48,094 nucleotides of DNA from a virus, in the IMG/VR virus record IMGVR_UViG_3300020214_000025, positions 1 through 48,094 of that record. The stretch is one strand, 5' to 3'. The translations under genes and the position numbers were made by a program. Positions 38,230 to 47,973 of the stretch are shown here, one piece after another (the first letter of the stretch is position 1; every line of letters starts with the position of its first letter). The notes beneath the pieces were generated by a model, which was not told where the DNA came from, did no database searches, and saw only the letters and a program-made list of their open reading frames with translations.

Positions 38230-39447
38230 ATGGTACAAGTACGAACTATTGACGAACTAGAAGCACTCTATTATGGACATAATAGAAACCTCATTAGGAA
38301 AGCAGATTCCCCAATTACAACATCAACTACTGGCGTTTTTAACGCTGTGTTTGGTGCTTATGCGTGGGCACAGCTTAACTTAGAGGCAAACGCATTTGGC
38401 ATACTGCCAAAGAATCCTTGGGACAAGTCTGGTTGGCGTGTAATTACGTCTAAACCGACACTGAACACCAACAACAGTAACACTGTTTTAGGTGGAACAT
38501 CCGAAGGTGGTTTGATTGCTGAAACTGTAAAACCAGATTTGCAAGAGATCGACATCCGACCAAAAACTGCTCAGTTGCCATTTAGTGCATCTGAAGTTAT
38601 GGAATGGCTAGCGACTCATAGCAAAGACGACATTTGGGGTGGACTTGGTTCCCTCAGATTGTATATGGCAGTCCAGCATAAAGAGTTCATAAATAGAATG
38701 CTGCTAGCAGATGTTGAAGGATCGGCAGCAGGTGGTGGCGCATGGGCTGGAACAAAAGACTTTGAGTCGCTTGATAGAATTATATCAAGTAACGCAGAGG
38801 AAACTGTTACAGGCGGTGCAGGTTCAGGACATTATGATCCTTGGGCTGCAAATGCAACCATTGATAGAGATGCAGGTACAGTTTTTGACTCTACCGTTGA
38901 ATCTGCTTCTGGTACAATCGGTACAAATGGCGTCCTGACTGATGATACTCTGAGAACTTTCCTAAGAAAGATCAGAAAAGCAGCAGGGAAAGACCCAAAT
39001 GTATTTCTAGGATCACACGAAGTTTATTCTGAAATACAAGGACTGTATATGCCTTCCGTAAGAATTCCAAATCCTTATGGCGAGCAACTAGTACAAGTCG
39101 ATGTAAACGGAATCCAAACTTTCAAGGGTACAGGTGTGGGAATTCATGTAGATTCTATCTACGGCATTCCATTTATCCCGACAAAGGATGCGCCAAGTTA
39201 CTCAAGTGATTCTTCGGAAATTGGAAGACTGTTTGCATTGGACACATCCGATGCGGAAGGATACGGTTATCCGAGAATTGGAATTCAAATTGCAATTCCA
39301 ACCGAGTATTATGAAGCCACACGCAGAACACCAGCATATCCATTTATAAACAATGCCTTTGTTGAAAAGGGTGTTTATAGGACTATGGGTGAAACCGTGT
39401 GCCGACATTTCAAATCACAAGGAAAAATTAGAGATATTAAACTCTAA
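38230..39447 (+). CDS. Major capsid protein (HK97 fold)
   Basis: The 405-residue product follows the scaffold directly (TAAAATG). Features typical of HK97 capsid proteins are an N-terminal helical arm, the P-domain with AQLPFSASEVMEWLATHSKDD and FINRMLLADVEGSA, an E-loop-like region, LRTFLRKIRKAAGKDPNVFLGSHEVY, and the A-domain ending in KGVYRTMGETV. It forms the icosahedral head. Cleavage by the protease at 36317 is expected. Confidence 0.85.
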   Translation: MVQVRTIDELEALYYGHNRNLIRKADSPITTSTTGVFNAVFGAYAWAQLNLEANAFGILPKNPWDKSGWRVITSKPTLNTNNSNTVLGGTSEGGLIAETVKPDLQEIDIRPKTAQLPFSASEVMEWLATHSKDDIWGGLGSLRLYMAVQHKEFINRMLLADVEGSAAGGGAWAGTKDFESLDRIISSNAEETVTGGAGSGHYDPWAANATIDRDAGTVFDSTVESASGTIGTNGVLTDDTLRTFLRKIRKAAGKDPNVFLGSHEVYSEIQGLYMPSVRIPNPYGEQLVQVDVNGIQTFKGTGVGIHVDSIYGIPFIPTKDAPSYSSDSSEIGRLFALDTSDAEGYGYPRIGIQIAIPTEYYEATRRTPAYPFINNAFVEKGVYRTMGETVCRHFKSQGKIRDIKL

Positions 39448-39507
39448 ATAATCCGACCCATTCTTTTTTATTTAAACATTAAATAATAGAACAGACCAAA
39501 TTAAATT

Positions 39508-39627
39508 ATGAATGATAAGTCAAAGTTAGAAATTGAGCAAACTTTAAAAATTTTATTACAGTTTAGTATTAAATATGCCCCTCATCATAAAAAAGAGCTG
39601 TTAGATTTATTAGCTAAGTTAGCTTAG
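39508..39627 (+). CDS. Small helical protein (39 aa)
   Basis: The frame (SKLEIEQTLKILLQFSIKY) has a TATA-like element upstream and lies between capsid and decoration genes. Its composition is protein-like. It is too short for a family call. Confidence 0.4.
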   Translation: MNDKSKLEIEQTLKILLQFSIKYAPHHKKELLDLLAKLA

Positions 39628-39671
39628 CTAAGTTAATTAACTTTCATACGTTCTTTAAGGTTAATTAAACT

Positions 39672-39830
39672 TTAATTAGGATATGGCTTAAGCTGTTTTC
39701 CGAAATTAGCACAAAATGGGTTTTGGCAATAATATAACACTTTGCCAGTTTCTCCCAAAATTACAGCATAGGCAATAGCCCAACATTTCGGACATATTCT
39801 ATTACTTAAGGCCGTATGTATTTCTTGCAA
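39672..39830 (-). CDS. Small zinc-ribbon protein on the reverse strand (52 aa)
   Basis: From a TTG start the product reads ICPKCWAIAYAVILGETG, then YYCQNPFCANFG, giving C-x2-C and C-x4-C, a plausible C4 ribbon. A TATA-like TATATAAAG lies just upstream and is shared head-to-head with the gene at 39867. Confidence 0.45.
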   Translation of the reverse strand: MQEIHTALSNRICPKCWAIAYAVILGETGKVLYYCQNPFCANFGKQLKPYPN

Positions 39831-39866
39831 TATATCTTTATATATAACCAATTATTTAAGTATTTC

Positions 39867-40217
39867 ATGGCTATCACCACATCTGTAAGTGATTGGACAG
39901 CAGCCAATGTTTCCAAAACTCTCAGCATACAAAGTGCTCTAAACTCGAAACTCAGGTTGTACAAAATCAAATGCACAGCAGGGGGAGCTGATAACTATGC
40001 CACAAACGGCGTTTTAGCAGACATAAAACAGGCAAGAGTATCAACCCTAGTAGCGGTCATTCCAGAAACCTCTAGTCTAAATCATATTGTAAAATATGAT
40101 AAATCGACAACAAAAATCAAGCTCTTTACGGCTGGAGCTGAGGGTGGAATTTCAGAGGTTGCAAACGGAACCTCTATCGCAAACGCAACATTTGATTTTC
40201 TAGTTATAGGCTACTAG
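39867..40217 (+). CDS. Putative decoration or minor virion protein (116 aa)
   Basis: Start taken at the ATG about 25 nt behind the TATA box at 39838. The sequence is beta-rich and Ser/Thr/Ala-rich (SVSDWTAANVSKTLSIQ, VSTLVAVIPETSS), without motif. Downstream of the capsid gene such proteins are commonly head-decoration proteins; this is inference from position. Confidence 0.5.
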   Translation: MAITTSVSDWTAANVSKTLSIQSALNSKLRLYKIKCTAGGADNYATNGVLADIKQARVSTLVAVIPETSSLNHIVKYDKSTTKIKLFTAGAEGGISEVANGTSIANATFDFLVIGY

Positions 40218-40276
40218 CGTCCAAAAGCCCTCTTTTTTATCTTAAAGTTTATATATTTCAATAGGTCAGATTATTC

Positions 40277-40549
40277 ATGGTCGAATATAATCACAATATC
40301 AAAAACATTGATGGTGCTAACACACTCGTAAAAGGCAATCATGGGGTAGTAGTTGGTATTTTTGTAATGATTCCAGCTAGCGGTTCTACTTTAGCTTTCA
40401 GAAACGGAACTAATGCCTCAGCACCGATAGAATTTACTGTTTACTCAGAAAGCGCACAACCATTTGTCGAACTAAACAGGCGTTTTGAAAACGGCATTTT
40501 TGTAACCTGCTCATCAAATACGGTTAGAGCACTCGTGGTTTTTAAGTAG
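40277..40549 (+). CDS. Small beta-rich virion protein candidate (90 aa)
   Basis: The sequence (NHGVVVGIFVMIPASGSTLAF, then PIEFTVYSES) is a compact beta-sandwich pattern. TATA-like TTTATATATTT lies upstream. Decoration or tail-tip role by position only. Confidence 0.5.
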   Translation: MVEYNHNIKNIDGANTLVKGNHGVVVGIFVMIPASGSTLAFRNGTNASAPIEFTVYSESAQPFVELNRRFENGIFVTCSSNTVRALVVFK

Positions 40550-40582
40550 TAAATTTAAATAGTCAAACTTCTTTATTAAATT

Positions 40583-41209
40583 ATGCCTACTACATATTAT
40601 TGTACGGTTTCTGACGTATCAGATTTTCTTCGCGTACCTATTACTGCTACGACTACTCCAAACAAAACTCAAGTTGAAAACATCATCAACAGAAAAGAAG
40701 AGGAATTAGATAGGCGTTTAGGCCACACTTTTGGAAGAAACAAACAAATTAAAACAGAAGTGCATAGTTTACCATTACATTATAATTACGGTTGGGGTAT
40801 TCCAATTTATTTAAAACACAGAAACTGTAGGCCTTTAAACTCAGACCTTGGTGACAAAATCGAAATTTGGAAAGGTAGTTCTTCCGAATGGGAAAACATA
40901 ATGGGTAATTCTTCTTGGTATGATTTTGAAGAAACACTCGGAAGACTTTTTTTAAGAGGGTTTTTGTTTTCAATTCTGCGAGATTATAGAGTGAGAGTAA
41001 CATATCGTTACGGTGACGAAACAGTACCTTTAGATATTAAAGACTCTTGTATAAAACTAGTTGCAATAGATTTATTAAATGCTAGTTTTAGAATGGACAT
41101 CATATTAACGGGAGCCAGCGGAATAGACATAGCCACATCCAAAGCAGAGTGGCGAGCAGACATAGAAAATTGTATTGATAATAGACAAGAAATCTTTTTT
41201 ATACCGTAG
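40583..41209 (+). CDS. Head-tail connector/adaptor protein
   Basis: The 208-residue product starts TTYYCTVSDVSDFLRVP and contains an N-terminal helical bundle with ENIINRKEEELDRRLGHTFG and C-terminal helices (CIKLVAIDLLNASF). Connectors of the HK97 gp6 type start in this way. It docks under the portal and links to the tail. Confidence 0.65.
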   Translation: MPTTYYCTVSDVSDFLRVPITATTTPNKTQVENIINRKEEELDRRLGHTFGRNKQIKTEVHSLPLHYNYGWGIPIYLKHRNCRPLNSDLGDKIEIWKGSSSEWENIMGNSSWYDFEETLGRLFLRGFLFSILRDYRVRVTYRYGDETVPLDIKDSCIKLVAIDLLNASFRMDIILTGASGIDIATSKAEWRADIENCIDNRQEIFFIP

Positions 41210-41233
41210 CTTTTTAATATCAAGTGGTTAATA

Positions 41234-43243
41234 TTGCCAAAAAGCAAAAAAACAACAAAATCATTTTATGTTTATATTAACGGTGCAAGAAAAAAACTTA
41301 GTCTTGACTCTTCCACTTTATCAGCCATAGACAAAAATTTAACAGAAAACGAATATCGAAAAATGCTCCATGACCCAGAAATTGCAGAGCTACTCAAAAA
41401 CTTTACGGCTGATGGAACTAAGCTTTTTATAGACCTACTTAGAGAAGAACAAGCAGTTTTAGACGCAGACGTGAAGATTATGGCAGATTTAAAATTTCCT
41501 TATTCGCAAGCACGAAAACTTAAACTTCTGATTGCAAAACAAGTAGCAGAAAGAATGGCAAGAGATGCAAAAGTAGCAAAAGTTTTTGCAGAAGAAAGAG
41601 AAAAAGCTATTTCAAAAGAAGGTGCAGGTGCAAAAGCCCACGCCATAATAAAAACAATACTGGCATTAGAAACAGATAACATAAACAGGTTTTTAAAAAA
41701 CCAAGCAAAACAGTTTGGCATAAAATATGTTCCATTTAAATTTATTGTACGGGAAGAAAGATCCAAGTATGCTAGTGGTGCAAAACCTAAATGGAAACGG
41801 GAATATGTTGTTTATTTAGTCGTAGACGATGTGTATTTTAATTTTGTTTTTAATAAACAAGTAAGTTTTATTAATTATCTTTATGAAAAAAAAGAGTATG
41901 ATCTTGCAATTCTTATAGGAAAAGACATATACACGCCCAAAGTGATCCATAAGAGGGTAATAAATTTTAGTACACTTTTAAAGGCAAGTAACACAGCAGC
42001 AAACGTTTTAAGCCCTTTAGAGACTGCAAGATTTAAAAAACACTATCAAGAATTTACAAAAAAAGCCAAAAGCGAGCCTGCAAAATATCAACCAATATCA
42101 TTTCTAAATTTTAATAACGAATCAATAACAAACAACCTAAAACTCAATAAAAAGTTTGGATTAAGAATTGCATCCGTAACAGCCAAGCTGGAACTAACAG
42201 AACAAGAATCATTTACACCAGCACAAATAAAGGGACTTCCTAGGCTTTTTAATCTTCACATGAATGAAGAAGCTAATAACCTTGTTAATGAATCACAAAG
42301 ACTTTTACAGCTTTCTGACGCTGGGAGTGAGGCTAATCTTAAGTTTATGTTAGATTTTCCTTCGTTTTATACCAGAGTAGCAACAACATCAGCACCAGAG
42401 TTGCTTTTGCGAAACAGCAATGAAAATCTTAAAAAACTTATGGCAGAAGTAATTGACAGAATAGTTACAAATATATTGGATTATCAGGGAAAAGAACTGA
42501 CGGGCAATCTAGGACTAGAAAAACTTTTAAAAGAAAGTTCTGTCGCAAATATGCTTTCTCAGTTGCAAGAAAAGATTCCATTAGATCCAAAATGGACAGA
42601 AGGAATAAAAGCTCGCCAACTAGGAACAAAAATACTAGAAAGGAATAAAAGATCAAGATATAGGCAAAGACCAGAAGACGTAAAATTTCCTAATATTCTG
42701 TCAATACTATTTTGGTGGATTACAAGCGGTCAATACAAAGAAGCAGCACTTGACCCCTCTAAAGCCTTAAAGGCAAGATGGGAAAAAGTTAAATATTATA
42801 ATCCAGAAAACAAGGCAACTTTTCTTAATAAATTAATTTTTCTAATAGCAAACAGCATTTATGAAAAGAAAACAGCGGCACTTGGTCAAAAGTTAAGTAA
42901 AAAAGTTCCTATTACTCATGCAAGAAAACACAGACACGGTCAAATATCTAGAAGAGACAAGAAGCAACAAGAGCGCATAGCTAAATATGCTACTTGGATA
43001 ACTGATTTAAGACGTGTCAATCCTAACCCGTATAGGTTTTCTCGAAAATTCAGAATGTCTAGCGAATTTACTCCATCAAACATTAGAGAAAGAATTACTA
43101 CTAATTATAATTCACATGGTCAGGTTTTTAAATCACGCAAGGAAAAAATTAGAGTTAGAGACATTTTTAATAAAAAACCACCAAAAGGCAGAAAAACTTA
43201 TGGTTCACACTGGAACAAACGCAAAAGAAGAAGAAAAACTTAA
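41234..43243 (+). CDS. Large basic protein in the neck region (669 aa)
   Basis: I cannot assign a family. It starts at TTG, about 20 nt behind a TATA-like TTTTTAATATC; no in-frame ATG is near. The N-terminal half is Lys-rich and helical (EYRKMLHDPEIAELLKNF, ARKLKLLIAKQVAERMARD). The C-terminal 80 residues are very rich in Arg, Lys, Tyr and His, ending in HWNKRKRRRKT. It could be a minor head protein ejected with DNA, like the Mu F family by position, but no such motif is evident. Confidence 0.6.
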   Translation: MPKSKKTTKSFYVYINGARKKLSLDSSTLSAIDKNLTENEYRKMLHDPEIAELLKNFTADGTKLFIDLLREEQAVLDADVKIMADLKFPYSQARKLKLLIAKQVAERMARDAKVAKVFAEEREKAISKEGAGAKAHAIIKTILALETDNINRFLKNQAKQFGIKYVPFKFIVREERSKYASGAKPKWKREYVVYLVVDDVYFNFVFNKQVSFINYLYEKKEYDLAILIGKDIYTPKVIHKRVINFSTLLKASNTAANVLSPLETARFKKHYQEFTKKAKSEPAKYQPISFLNFNNESITNNLKLNKKFGLRIASVTAKLELTEQESFTPAQIKGLPRLFNLHMNEEANNLVNESQRLLQLSDAGSEANLKFMLDFPSFYTRVATTSAPELLLRNSNENLKKLMAEVIDRIVTNILDYQGKELTGNLGLEKLLKESSVANMLSQLQEKIPLDPKWTEGIKARQLGTKILERNKRSRYRQRPEDVKFPNILSILFWWITSGQYKEAALDPSKALKARWEKVKYYNPENKATFLNKLIFLIANSIYEKKTAALGQKLSKKVPITHARKHRHGQISRRDKKQQERIAKYATWITDLRRVNPNPYRFSRKFRMSSEFTPSNIRERITTNYNSHGQVFKSRKEKIRVRDIFNKKPPKGRKTYGSHWNKRKRRRKT

Positions 43244-43267
43244 ATTATTCTACTTATAAGTGTTTTT

Positions 43268-43684
43268 ATGGCAGGTTCCCACCTTTACAAAAGTGCTCAA
43301 ATACTTAAAGACCTAATAAACGAAAAATGGTCTTTATCAAAAAAACCACAAGTAGTCCTCTCATGGGAAGAAAAAACGGTGGGTTTTATGGATGACAGAG
43401 AAGACTCTATTATAATCTATGCGTTAAACGAAGTTACGGATTATTTTGGCCTTTACGCTCAAGATTTTTTTCATACCCTTTCGTTTAAAATAGATGCCTA
43501 CACCTATCAAAACCAAGAATATCACCAAAACTTTACTGATGAGCTGTTTAGAATTTTCAAAGAAAACGTTAAATCAAGTTCTTACATTCTTCTTGTTTTA
43601 ACAGCCTCATCGTCAGAAAATGACATATATAGGAATATTTTCAAACATAATTTTGCTGTTGACATAAAAGTCTTAAATCCATAA
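43268..43684 (+). CDS. Tail completion/terminator-like protein (138 aa)
   Basis: The size, the position directly before the tail tube gene, and the pattern (LYKSAQILKDLINEKW, VVLSWEEKTVGF, IYALNEVTDYF, FSFKID-like strand, and a late hydrophobic strand YILLVLTAS) fit the tail-terminator fold. It would cap the tail tube at the neck. Confidence 0.6.
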   Translation: MAGSHLYKSAQILKDLINEKWSLSKKPQVVLSWEEKTVGFMDDREDSIIIYALNEVTDYFGLYAQDFFHTLSFKIDAYTYQNQEYHQNFTDELFRIFKENVKSSSYILLVLTASSSENDIYRNIFKHNFAVDIKVLNP

Positions 43685-43715
43685 TATTTATAAGCAAATT
43701 CAATACTTGGTATTT

Positions 43716-44687
43716 ATGGTTACAACAGCAGCGAATGTTTATCTAAAATATGCTTACGAAGGAGACACTTTTGGCGTTCTTCCAAGCGGTGTGTCTTGTA
43801 ACAAAAAATTCGGTTTAAATGATAGATTTACAAGCATGACATTAACCAATAACAAGATCAATATTCCAGCATTAGGTCAAAACACATATGCCAAATTCGC
43901 CTTTGGTCAACAATCTGGTGCGGCAAACGTTGGATTCATATTATCAAACCCTTGGATTTTTGGTGCAATTTTGGGCGAACCTGTCAAAACTGGCGCATCG
44001 GCACCGTTTACTTACACATACACTCCAACCACAACAGTCCGAAGGGTTCAAATTGAATCAGGTATTGATGGCAGCTCGGATGTAGTCAGAACATTTAAGG
44101 GTTGTGTAGCAAGCACACTTGGAATTTCTACATCTGTTGGTGGGTCGGTAGATTGCACACTTGACTTTAATTATGGGTTAGAAACCAGCCCTAGTACAAC
44201 AATAGGTACCGCACCGACAAAACCCGATCTGGAGTTTCCTTTTACATTTGCCCATGCTGAGTTAAAATTCAACAACGGTGTTGTAGCACAGTGTCAAGAT
44301 GCAAGTTTAAACTTGGCACAAAACGCAGAACTGCTTTATGGACTAAATTCGCATCATGCAGTTTCATCCTTTAAAAAAATTCTAGACATTACAGGCTCAT
44401 TTTCGGCAACATGGATTGATAAAACACTATTAGAGAAAGTATTAGAACAAGTAAAAGCAGGTACATCGGCAGGCACTTTCTCAGAAACATTAGGCAGCGG
44501 CACAGAAATGAGTTTCACATTTACGAAGAGTGCTTCTGAAAAGATCGTCATAACTTGTTCAGGTGTTGCAATTTCAGACTATGCAATAAACGGATTTGAA
44601 GCAGTCAACCCAATATTTAACGAGGTTTCTTGGCAAGCAAAATCCATTTCTGTTGCAGCCACAAACGGACAAGCTGCCGAAGAATAG
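43716..44687 (+). CDS. Major tail tube protein
   Basis: The start is the ATG 23 nt behind ATATTTATAA (43683-43692). The 323-residue product is beta-rich with TFGVLPSGVSCNKKFGLND at the N-terminus and repeated strand-turn elements, including FTFAHAELKFNNGVVAQ and the ending FNEVSWQAKSI. Tail-tube proteins of siphoviruses share this layout and lie before the chaperone genes. It polymerises into the tail tube. Confidence 0.75.
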   Translation: MVTTAANVYLKYAYEGDTFGVLPSGVSCNKKFGLNDRFTSMTLTNNKINIPALGQNTYAKFAFGQQSGAANVGFILSNPWIFGAILGEPVKTGASAPFTYTYTPTTTVRRVQIESGIDGSSDVVRTFKGCVASTLGISTSVGGSVDCTLDFNYGLETSPSTTIGTAPTKPDLEFPFTFAHAELKFNNGVVAQCQDASLNLAQNAELLYGLNSHHAVSSFKKILDITGSFSATWIDKTLLEKVLEQVKAGTSAGTFSETLGSGTEMSFTFTKSASEKIVITCSGVAISDYAINGFEAVNPIFNEVSWQAKSISVAATNGQAAEE

Positions 44688-44721
44688 AAAGACTTTTAAC
44701 TTACATTATTTAATATTTTTT

Positions 44722-45111
44722 ATGGCTATAAAGTCGTTTGAGATCGATTGGGAAGGAAAGAAAGAAATAATTGAATATGAAGACGATATAAAATTTGGCG
44801 ACTTGGAAGCGATTTTAAATAAATGTCTTGATTTGACAAAAGTTAATGAACCAAAGGTTAACATACCTCTTTACAGACAATTAATTCTTACTACCGTTAT
44901 TACAAAAGCACCATTTAACCTTCACGATCAAGTAGCAATCCGAAACCTTAAAATCTCAACAGCAAAAGTTATCATGTCGGAGGTCATGAAAGTCTACCCT
45001 TTAGCCAAATATCTGGAAGAGTGGGTAGGAACGTTCGTAGGGGAAATGACTCAAGAGCAAAACTCTATTACTTCTTTGCCAGAGAGTTCGGTTGGACAAA
45101 ACAACAAGTAG
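44722..45111 (+). CDS. Tail assembly chaperone, short form
   Basis: The ATG follows a TATA-like ATTTAATATT. The 129-residue product is helical (DLEAILNKCLDL, QLILTTVITKAP), with LAKYLEEWVGTF near its end, and lies between tail tube and tape measure genes. This is the position of gpG-type chaperones. The downstream reading frame (45021-45200) is open in the -1 phase across its end, so a longer -1 frameshifted form is likely, as in lambda gpG-GT. Confidence 0.7.
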   Translation: MAIKSFEIDWEGKKEIIEYEDDIKFGDLEAILNKCLDLTKVNEPKVNIPLYRQLILTTVITKAPFNLHDQVAIRNLKISTAKVIMSEVMKVYPLAKYLEEWVGTFVGEMTQEQNSITSLPESSVGQNNK

Positions 45112-45200
45112 ACGAACTTCCTGTATCCTATATTAATGACTTAATTCAAGAATTTAACGCAGAACACACAAAACAAAGATTACAAAACTTAAATAGATAG
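45021..45200 (+). CDS. Downstream frame of the tail chaperone (-1 frameshift extension)
   Basis: In the -1 frame relative to the gene at 44722 the sequence is open from 44952 to 45200. It reads YYFFAREFGWTKQQVDELP, then a helix (INDLIQEFNAEHTKQ). F-G-W-[ST]-x-x-[EQ]-[VI]-[DE]-x-[LM] is typical of the T part of gpGT-type chaperones. No ribosome site is obvious; GTG at 45021 is the only possible independent start. Slip candidates are CAAAAC (45058-45063) and GCAAAAG (44962-44968); neither is a perfect canonical heptamer. Confidence 0.65.
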   Translation: MGRNVRRGNDSRAKLYYFFAREFGWTKQQVDELPVSYINDLIQEFNAEHTKQRLQNLNR

Positions 45201-45216
45201 ACATATAATTGGTTAT

Positions 45217-47082
45217 ATGGCTGATGATTTTACCATCAAAGTAGATGGCGAAAAGTTAGTAAAAGAGTTACAGAGGCTAAGCGATGCGATTGAAGGTGTT
45301 CTGGACGGGCTATCAGGCACTATCAGTTTTGAGCAACGAAAAGCACTCATGCAGATAGACCACCAAAACAAAATGGCCAGAAGAGCATATGAGGTTTCTT
45401 CTAGAGTGGGCGGCATATTTGGTAGCGGTTCTGGCCTGAGCGGCTTTACAAACATAATACAGGGATTTGCCATGATGAGAAGGCTCGACACTAAAAACCT
45501 TGCAGCTCTTAACGAAAAAATAAAGAGTGGAGGAAAACTTTCTACTGAAGACGAAGCAGAAAAAGCAAGACTTATTAAAACTGGTGCTGGCGAATCCGTT
45601 TTTGATAAATTAACTGACAGGTTTGATAAAATTTTTGGCTCTGGTTCTAAATGGGACACGCTTTTCAAAGGTCACGGGAAAGAAATGGCTTTGGGTCTTG
45701 GTTCGGCTGGCGTAGGAGGCGGTCTTGCATTAGGCAAAGCAATTATAGATTCTTCTCCAGCATTTCAACAGTTGCTCAAACTTATGAATTTTGGCTTTAT
45801 GCTAATCTTAAGGCCTATAGGTGACTTTTTCTTTTTCTTATTCAGACCGATTCTTTTAATGTTGTTAAGAATGTTTATTATACCGTTTTACAAATATGTT
45901 TATCCTTGGTTCGCACAATATGGAAGTGCTCTTGGAGAGGGTTTTGCAACAATAGTTAGTGGAAACTGGGCAAAAGGTTTAGCAGAAAGCTTTAAAGTTA
46001 AAATGGCTGACTTTTTTGGTGAACCAAAAGGCACTGCCCCTGACGATTCATCCTCTAAGGCAACAAACCAAGATAAGGCTAATAAATTCATGGAAACGGA
46101 AGCAGAGAAAACAAAACAGTCTAAAGGCGCTGCCCAAGAAGCATTGGATAAATTTACTTCTGGAACAAAACCGTCACCGACTGCAGGCATTGCCGAGGCC
46201 GCAATGAATGATTTTACTGGAACCAAAATTTTAAAACAAGCGGCCGCTCTCAAAACAGTACCAGCAGTTACGACAACAAGTAAAATTTTGCCAAAATTAA
46301 CAAAAGTCGCTAAAATAGCAGACAGGGTGGCAGGGTTACCAGCAGAAGTAGCAATGAAAGCTGGAAAAGTCGCCTACACGGGAGCAAAAGCCGCAGTAAC
46401 TCCTTTTGTGCCCAAACCTGTTAAAGATGTTACAAAAACACTAACAACAAAAGCCACACAGGCAACAGCAAAGCTGGCAACAAACACAGCAATAAAAACT
46501 GCGACCAAAGCCATACCTGTTGTTGGTCAAGCACTATTAGCTATTGATGCTGCTGGTTCAATAGTCAAAGGTGTTAATCCAGAATTATATGAAAACATTA
46601 GGCAAGGTACTAAAGGAATTTTTGAACCAATTTTAGGCAAAGATATTACAGAAGGAATTTTAGATTTTGCTGGTTGGGGCGAACAGTCAACAGCAGAACA
46701 ACTTTATGGATTGGCAGAAACCGCAGGTTCCATGCTCACGGGACACACCGTAGGTACAAACACACCAAATAGCGCAAGAACAAACAAAGGTTCTAACGCC
46801 AAGCAAAATGACCCAGTTCAAGCATTGGCGTCAGGTGGACTTATCACCGAACCAATTTTGGGTATCGGTAAATCTGGCAAAAAATACATGATGGGAGAAC
46901 GTGGAGCGGAATTCGTAATTCCAGCCTCACTTGGCTTATTTTCAAAACCTAAAATATCAGACAGCCACTCACAACAAATTGTGATTAATGTTTATGGCGA
47001 TGTCAACGATAGAACAATGGCAGAATTTAAACGAAAAGTCTTAGAAGTTCTTAGAGAATCTAATGCAAGAAGGGGAGCTTAA
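45217..47082 (+). CDS. Tail tape measure protein
   Basis: The 621-residue product has a helical, charged N-terminal half, a hydrophobic patch (GFMLILRPIGDFFFF, LLMLLRMFIIPFY), an Ala/Thr-rich helical middle, and the C-terminal signature SGGLITEPILGIGKSGK, GERGAEFVIP and IVINVYGDV. That ending is characteristic of phage tape measure proteins. Using the known rule of about 0.15 nm per residue the tail would be near 90 nm long. It overlaps the next start by 1 nt. Confidence 0.8.
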   Translation: MADDFTIKVDGEKLVKELQRLSDAIEGVLDGLSGTISFEQRKALMQIDHQNKMARRAYEVSSRVGGIFGSGSGLSGFTNIIQGFAMMRRLDTKNLAALNEKIKSGGKLSTEDEAEKARLIKTGAGESVFDKLTDRFDKIFGSGSKWDTLFKGHGKEMALGLGSAGVGGGLALGKAIIDSSPAFQQLLKLMNFGFMLILRPIGDFFFFLFRPILLMLLRMFIIPFYKYVYPWFAQYGSALGEGFATIVSGNWAKGLAESFKVKMADFFGEPKGTAPDDSSSKATNQDKANKFMETEAEKTKQSKGAAQEALDKFTSGTKPSPTAGIAEAAMNDFTGTKILKQAAALKTVPAVTTTSKILPKLTKVAKIADRVAGLPAEVAMKAGKVAYTGAKAAVTPFVPKPVKDVTKTLTTKATQATAKLATNTAIKTATKAIPVVGQALLAIDAAGSIVKGVNPELYENIRQGTKGIFEPILGKDITEGILDFAGWGEQSTAEQLYGLAETAGSMLTGHTVGTNTPNSARTNKGSNAKQNDPVQALASGGLITEPILGIGKSGKKYMMGERGAEFVIPASLGLFSKPKISDSHSQQIVINVYGDVNDRTMAEFKRKVLEVLRESNARRGA

Positions 47083-47972
47083 TGGCTGGAATTTTTTTAA
47101 GAAAAATCGTTAACAACGCAATAACCCGTATTTTTCACATTCAAAATCTAGAATCAATGTCGATAAATCACAATACACCAATAAGTCCGATGCCTTTGCC
47201 TGAAGAAACGGACGCGGAAAACATTCTTATTAAAATTGAGGGAAATTCTACCGACATATCTCTTTCATGGGTTTTAGTTCCAAATCCAGCTTGTGCTGCC
47301 ACAGTAGTAAATGAAGTCGTAACGTTAAATGAAACTACTACTATTTGGCAGCAAAGACAATTTTTGTATGAAATGACACCAAAACACATTGATGAAAAAT
47401 TTGACATTTTTCTAGATCCGACTGGAGTTTTACCTAACACTTTTGCAGGGGAAAACAGTGCCTGTGAAAAATTAAAAAGCGAAAATTTTAGCGAAGATAA
47501 AGTAGAAAAATTTGAGGGTACTTGGCAAAAATTAGATTTTACTATCACTGGTGGTTCTCCAGCAAACATGAGCGTAAATTTACAGTTTATAGTAGGTAAT
47601 ATAATTGCAGCATATTCTTCAGACGCGCCAAACGCACCAAGAAACTTTCAAGTAAATATCATGGTTCAGCAAGACAAGCTTCGGCTAACTTGGGATTCAC
47701 CCTCTACTTTTGGTGGTTCTGAGCTTCCAATAGAAAAATATATAATATCTGCTTTTAGAATAGGCGGTAGTTATAAAGAAATCCCTCTAGTGAATTTAGC
47801 TTCTAGTAATATTCCACCAAATTTTACACACGATATTTCTGCTGAGGATTTGCCAGACGCTGTCTCACCTGTACTTTTATCAGGTAATAGTTATTCTTTT
47901 TTTGTAAGAGCCGTCAACAGTCAAGGAGCCAAAGGCGAAAAATCACCGACACGCAGAGTGGCGATAACATAA
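47082..47972 (+). CDS. Distal tail protein with fibronectin type III domain
   Basis: The 296-residue product has an N-terminal beta-rich domain and a C-terminal fibronectin type III module (about 190-296): APRNFQVNI, LRLTWDSPSTFGG, IEKYIISAFR, and YSFFVRAVNSQGAKGEKSP. Such modules are frequent in siphovirus tail-tip proteins and bind surfaces. It starts at the overlap with the tape measure gene. Confidence 0.7.
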   Translation: MAGIFLRKIVNNAITRIFHIQNLESMSINHNTPISPMPLPEETDAENILIKIEGNSTDISLSWVLVPNPACAATVVNEVVTLNETTTIWQQRQFLYEMTPKHIDEKFDIFLDPTGVLPNTFAGENSACEKLKSENFSEDKVEKFEGTWQKLDFTITGGSPANMSVNLQFIVGNIIAAYSSDAPNAPRNFQVNIMVQQDKLRLTWDSPSTFGGSELPIEKYIISAFRIGGSYKEIPLVNLASSNIPPNFTHDISAEDLPDAVSPVLLSGNSYSFFVRAVNSQGAKGEKSPTRRVAIT

Positions 47973-47973
47973 C

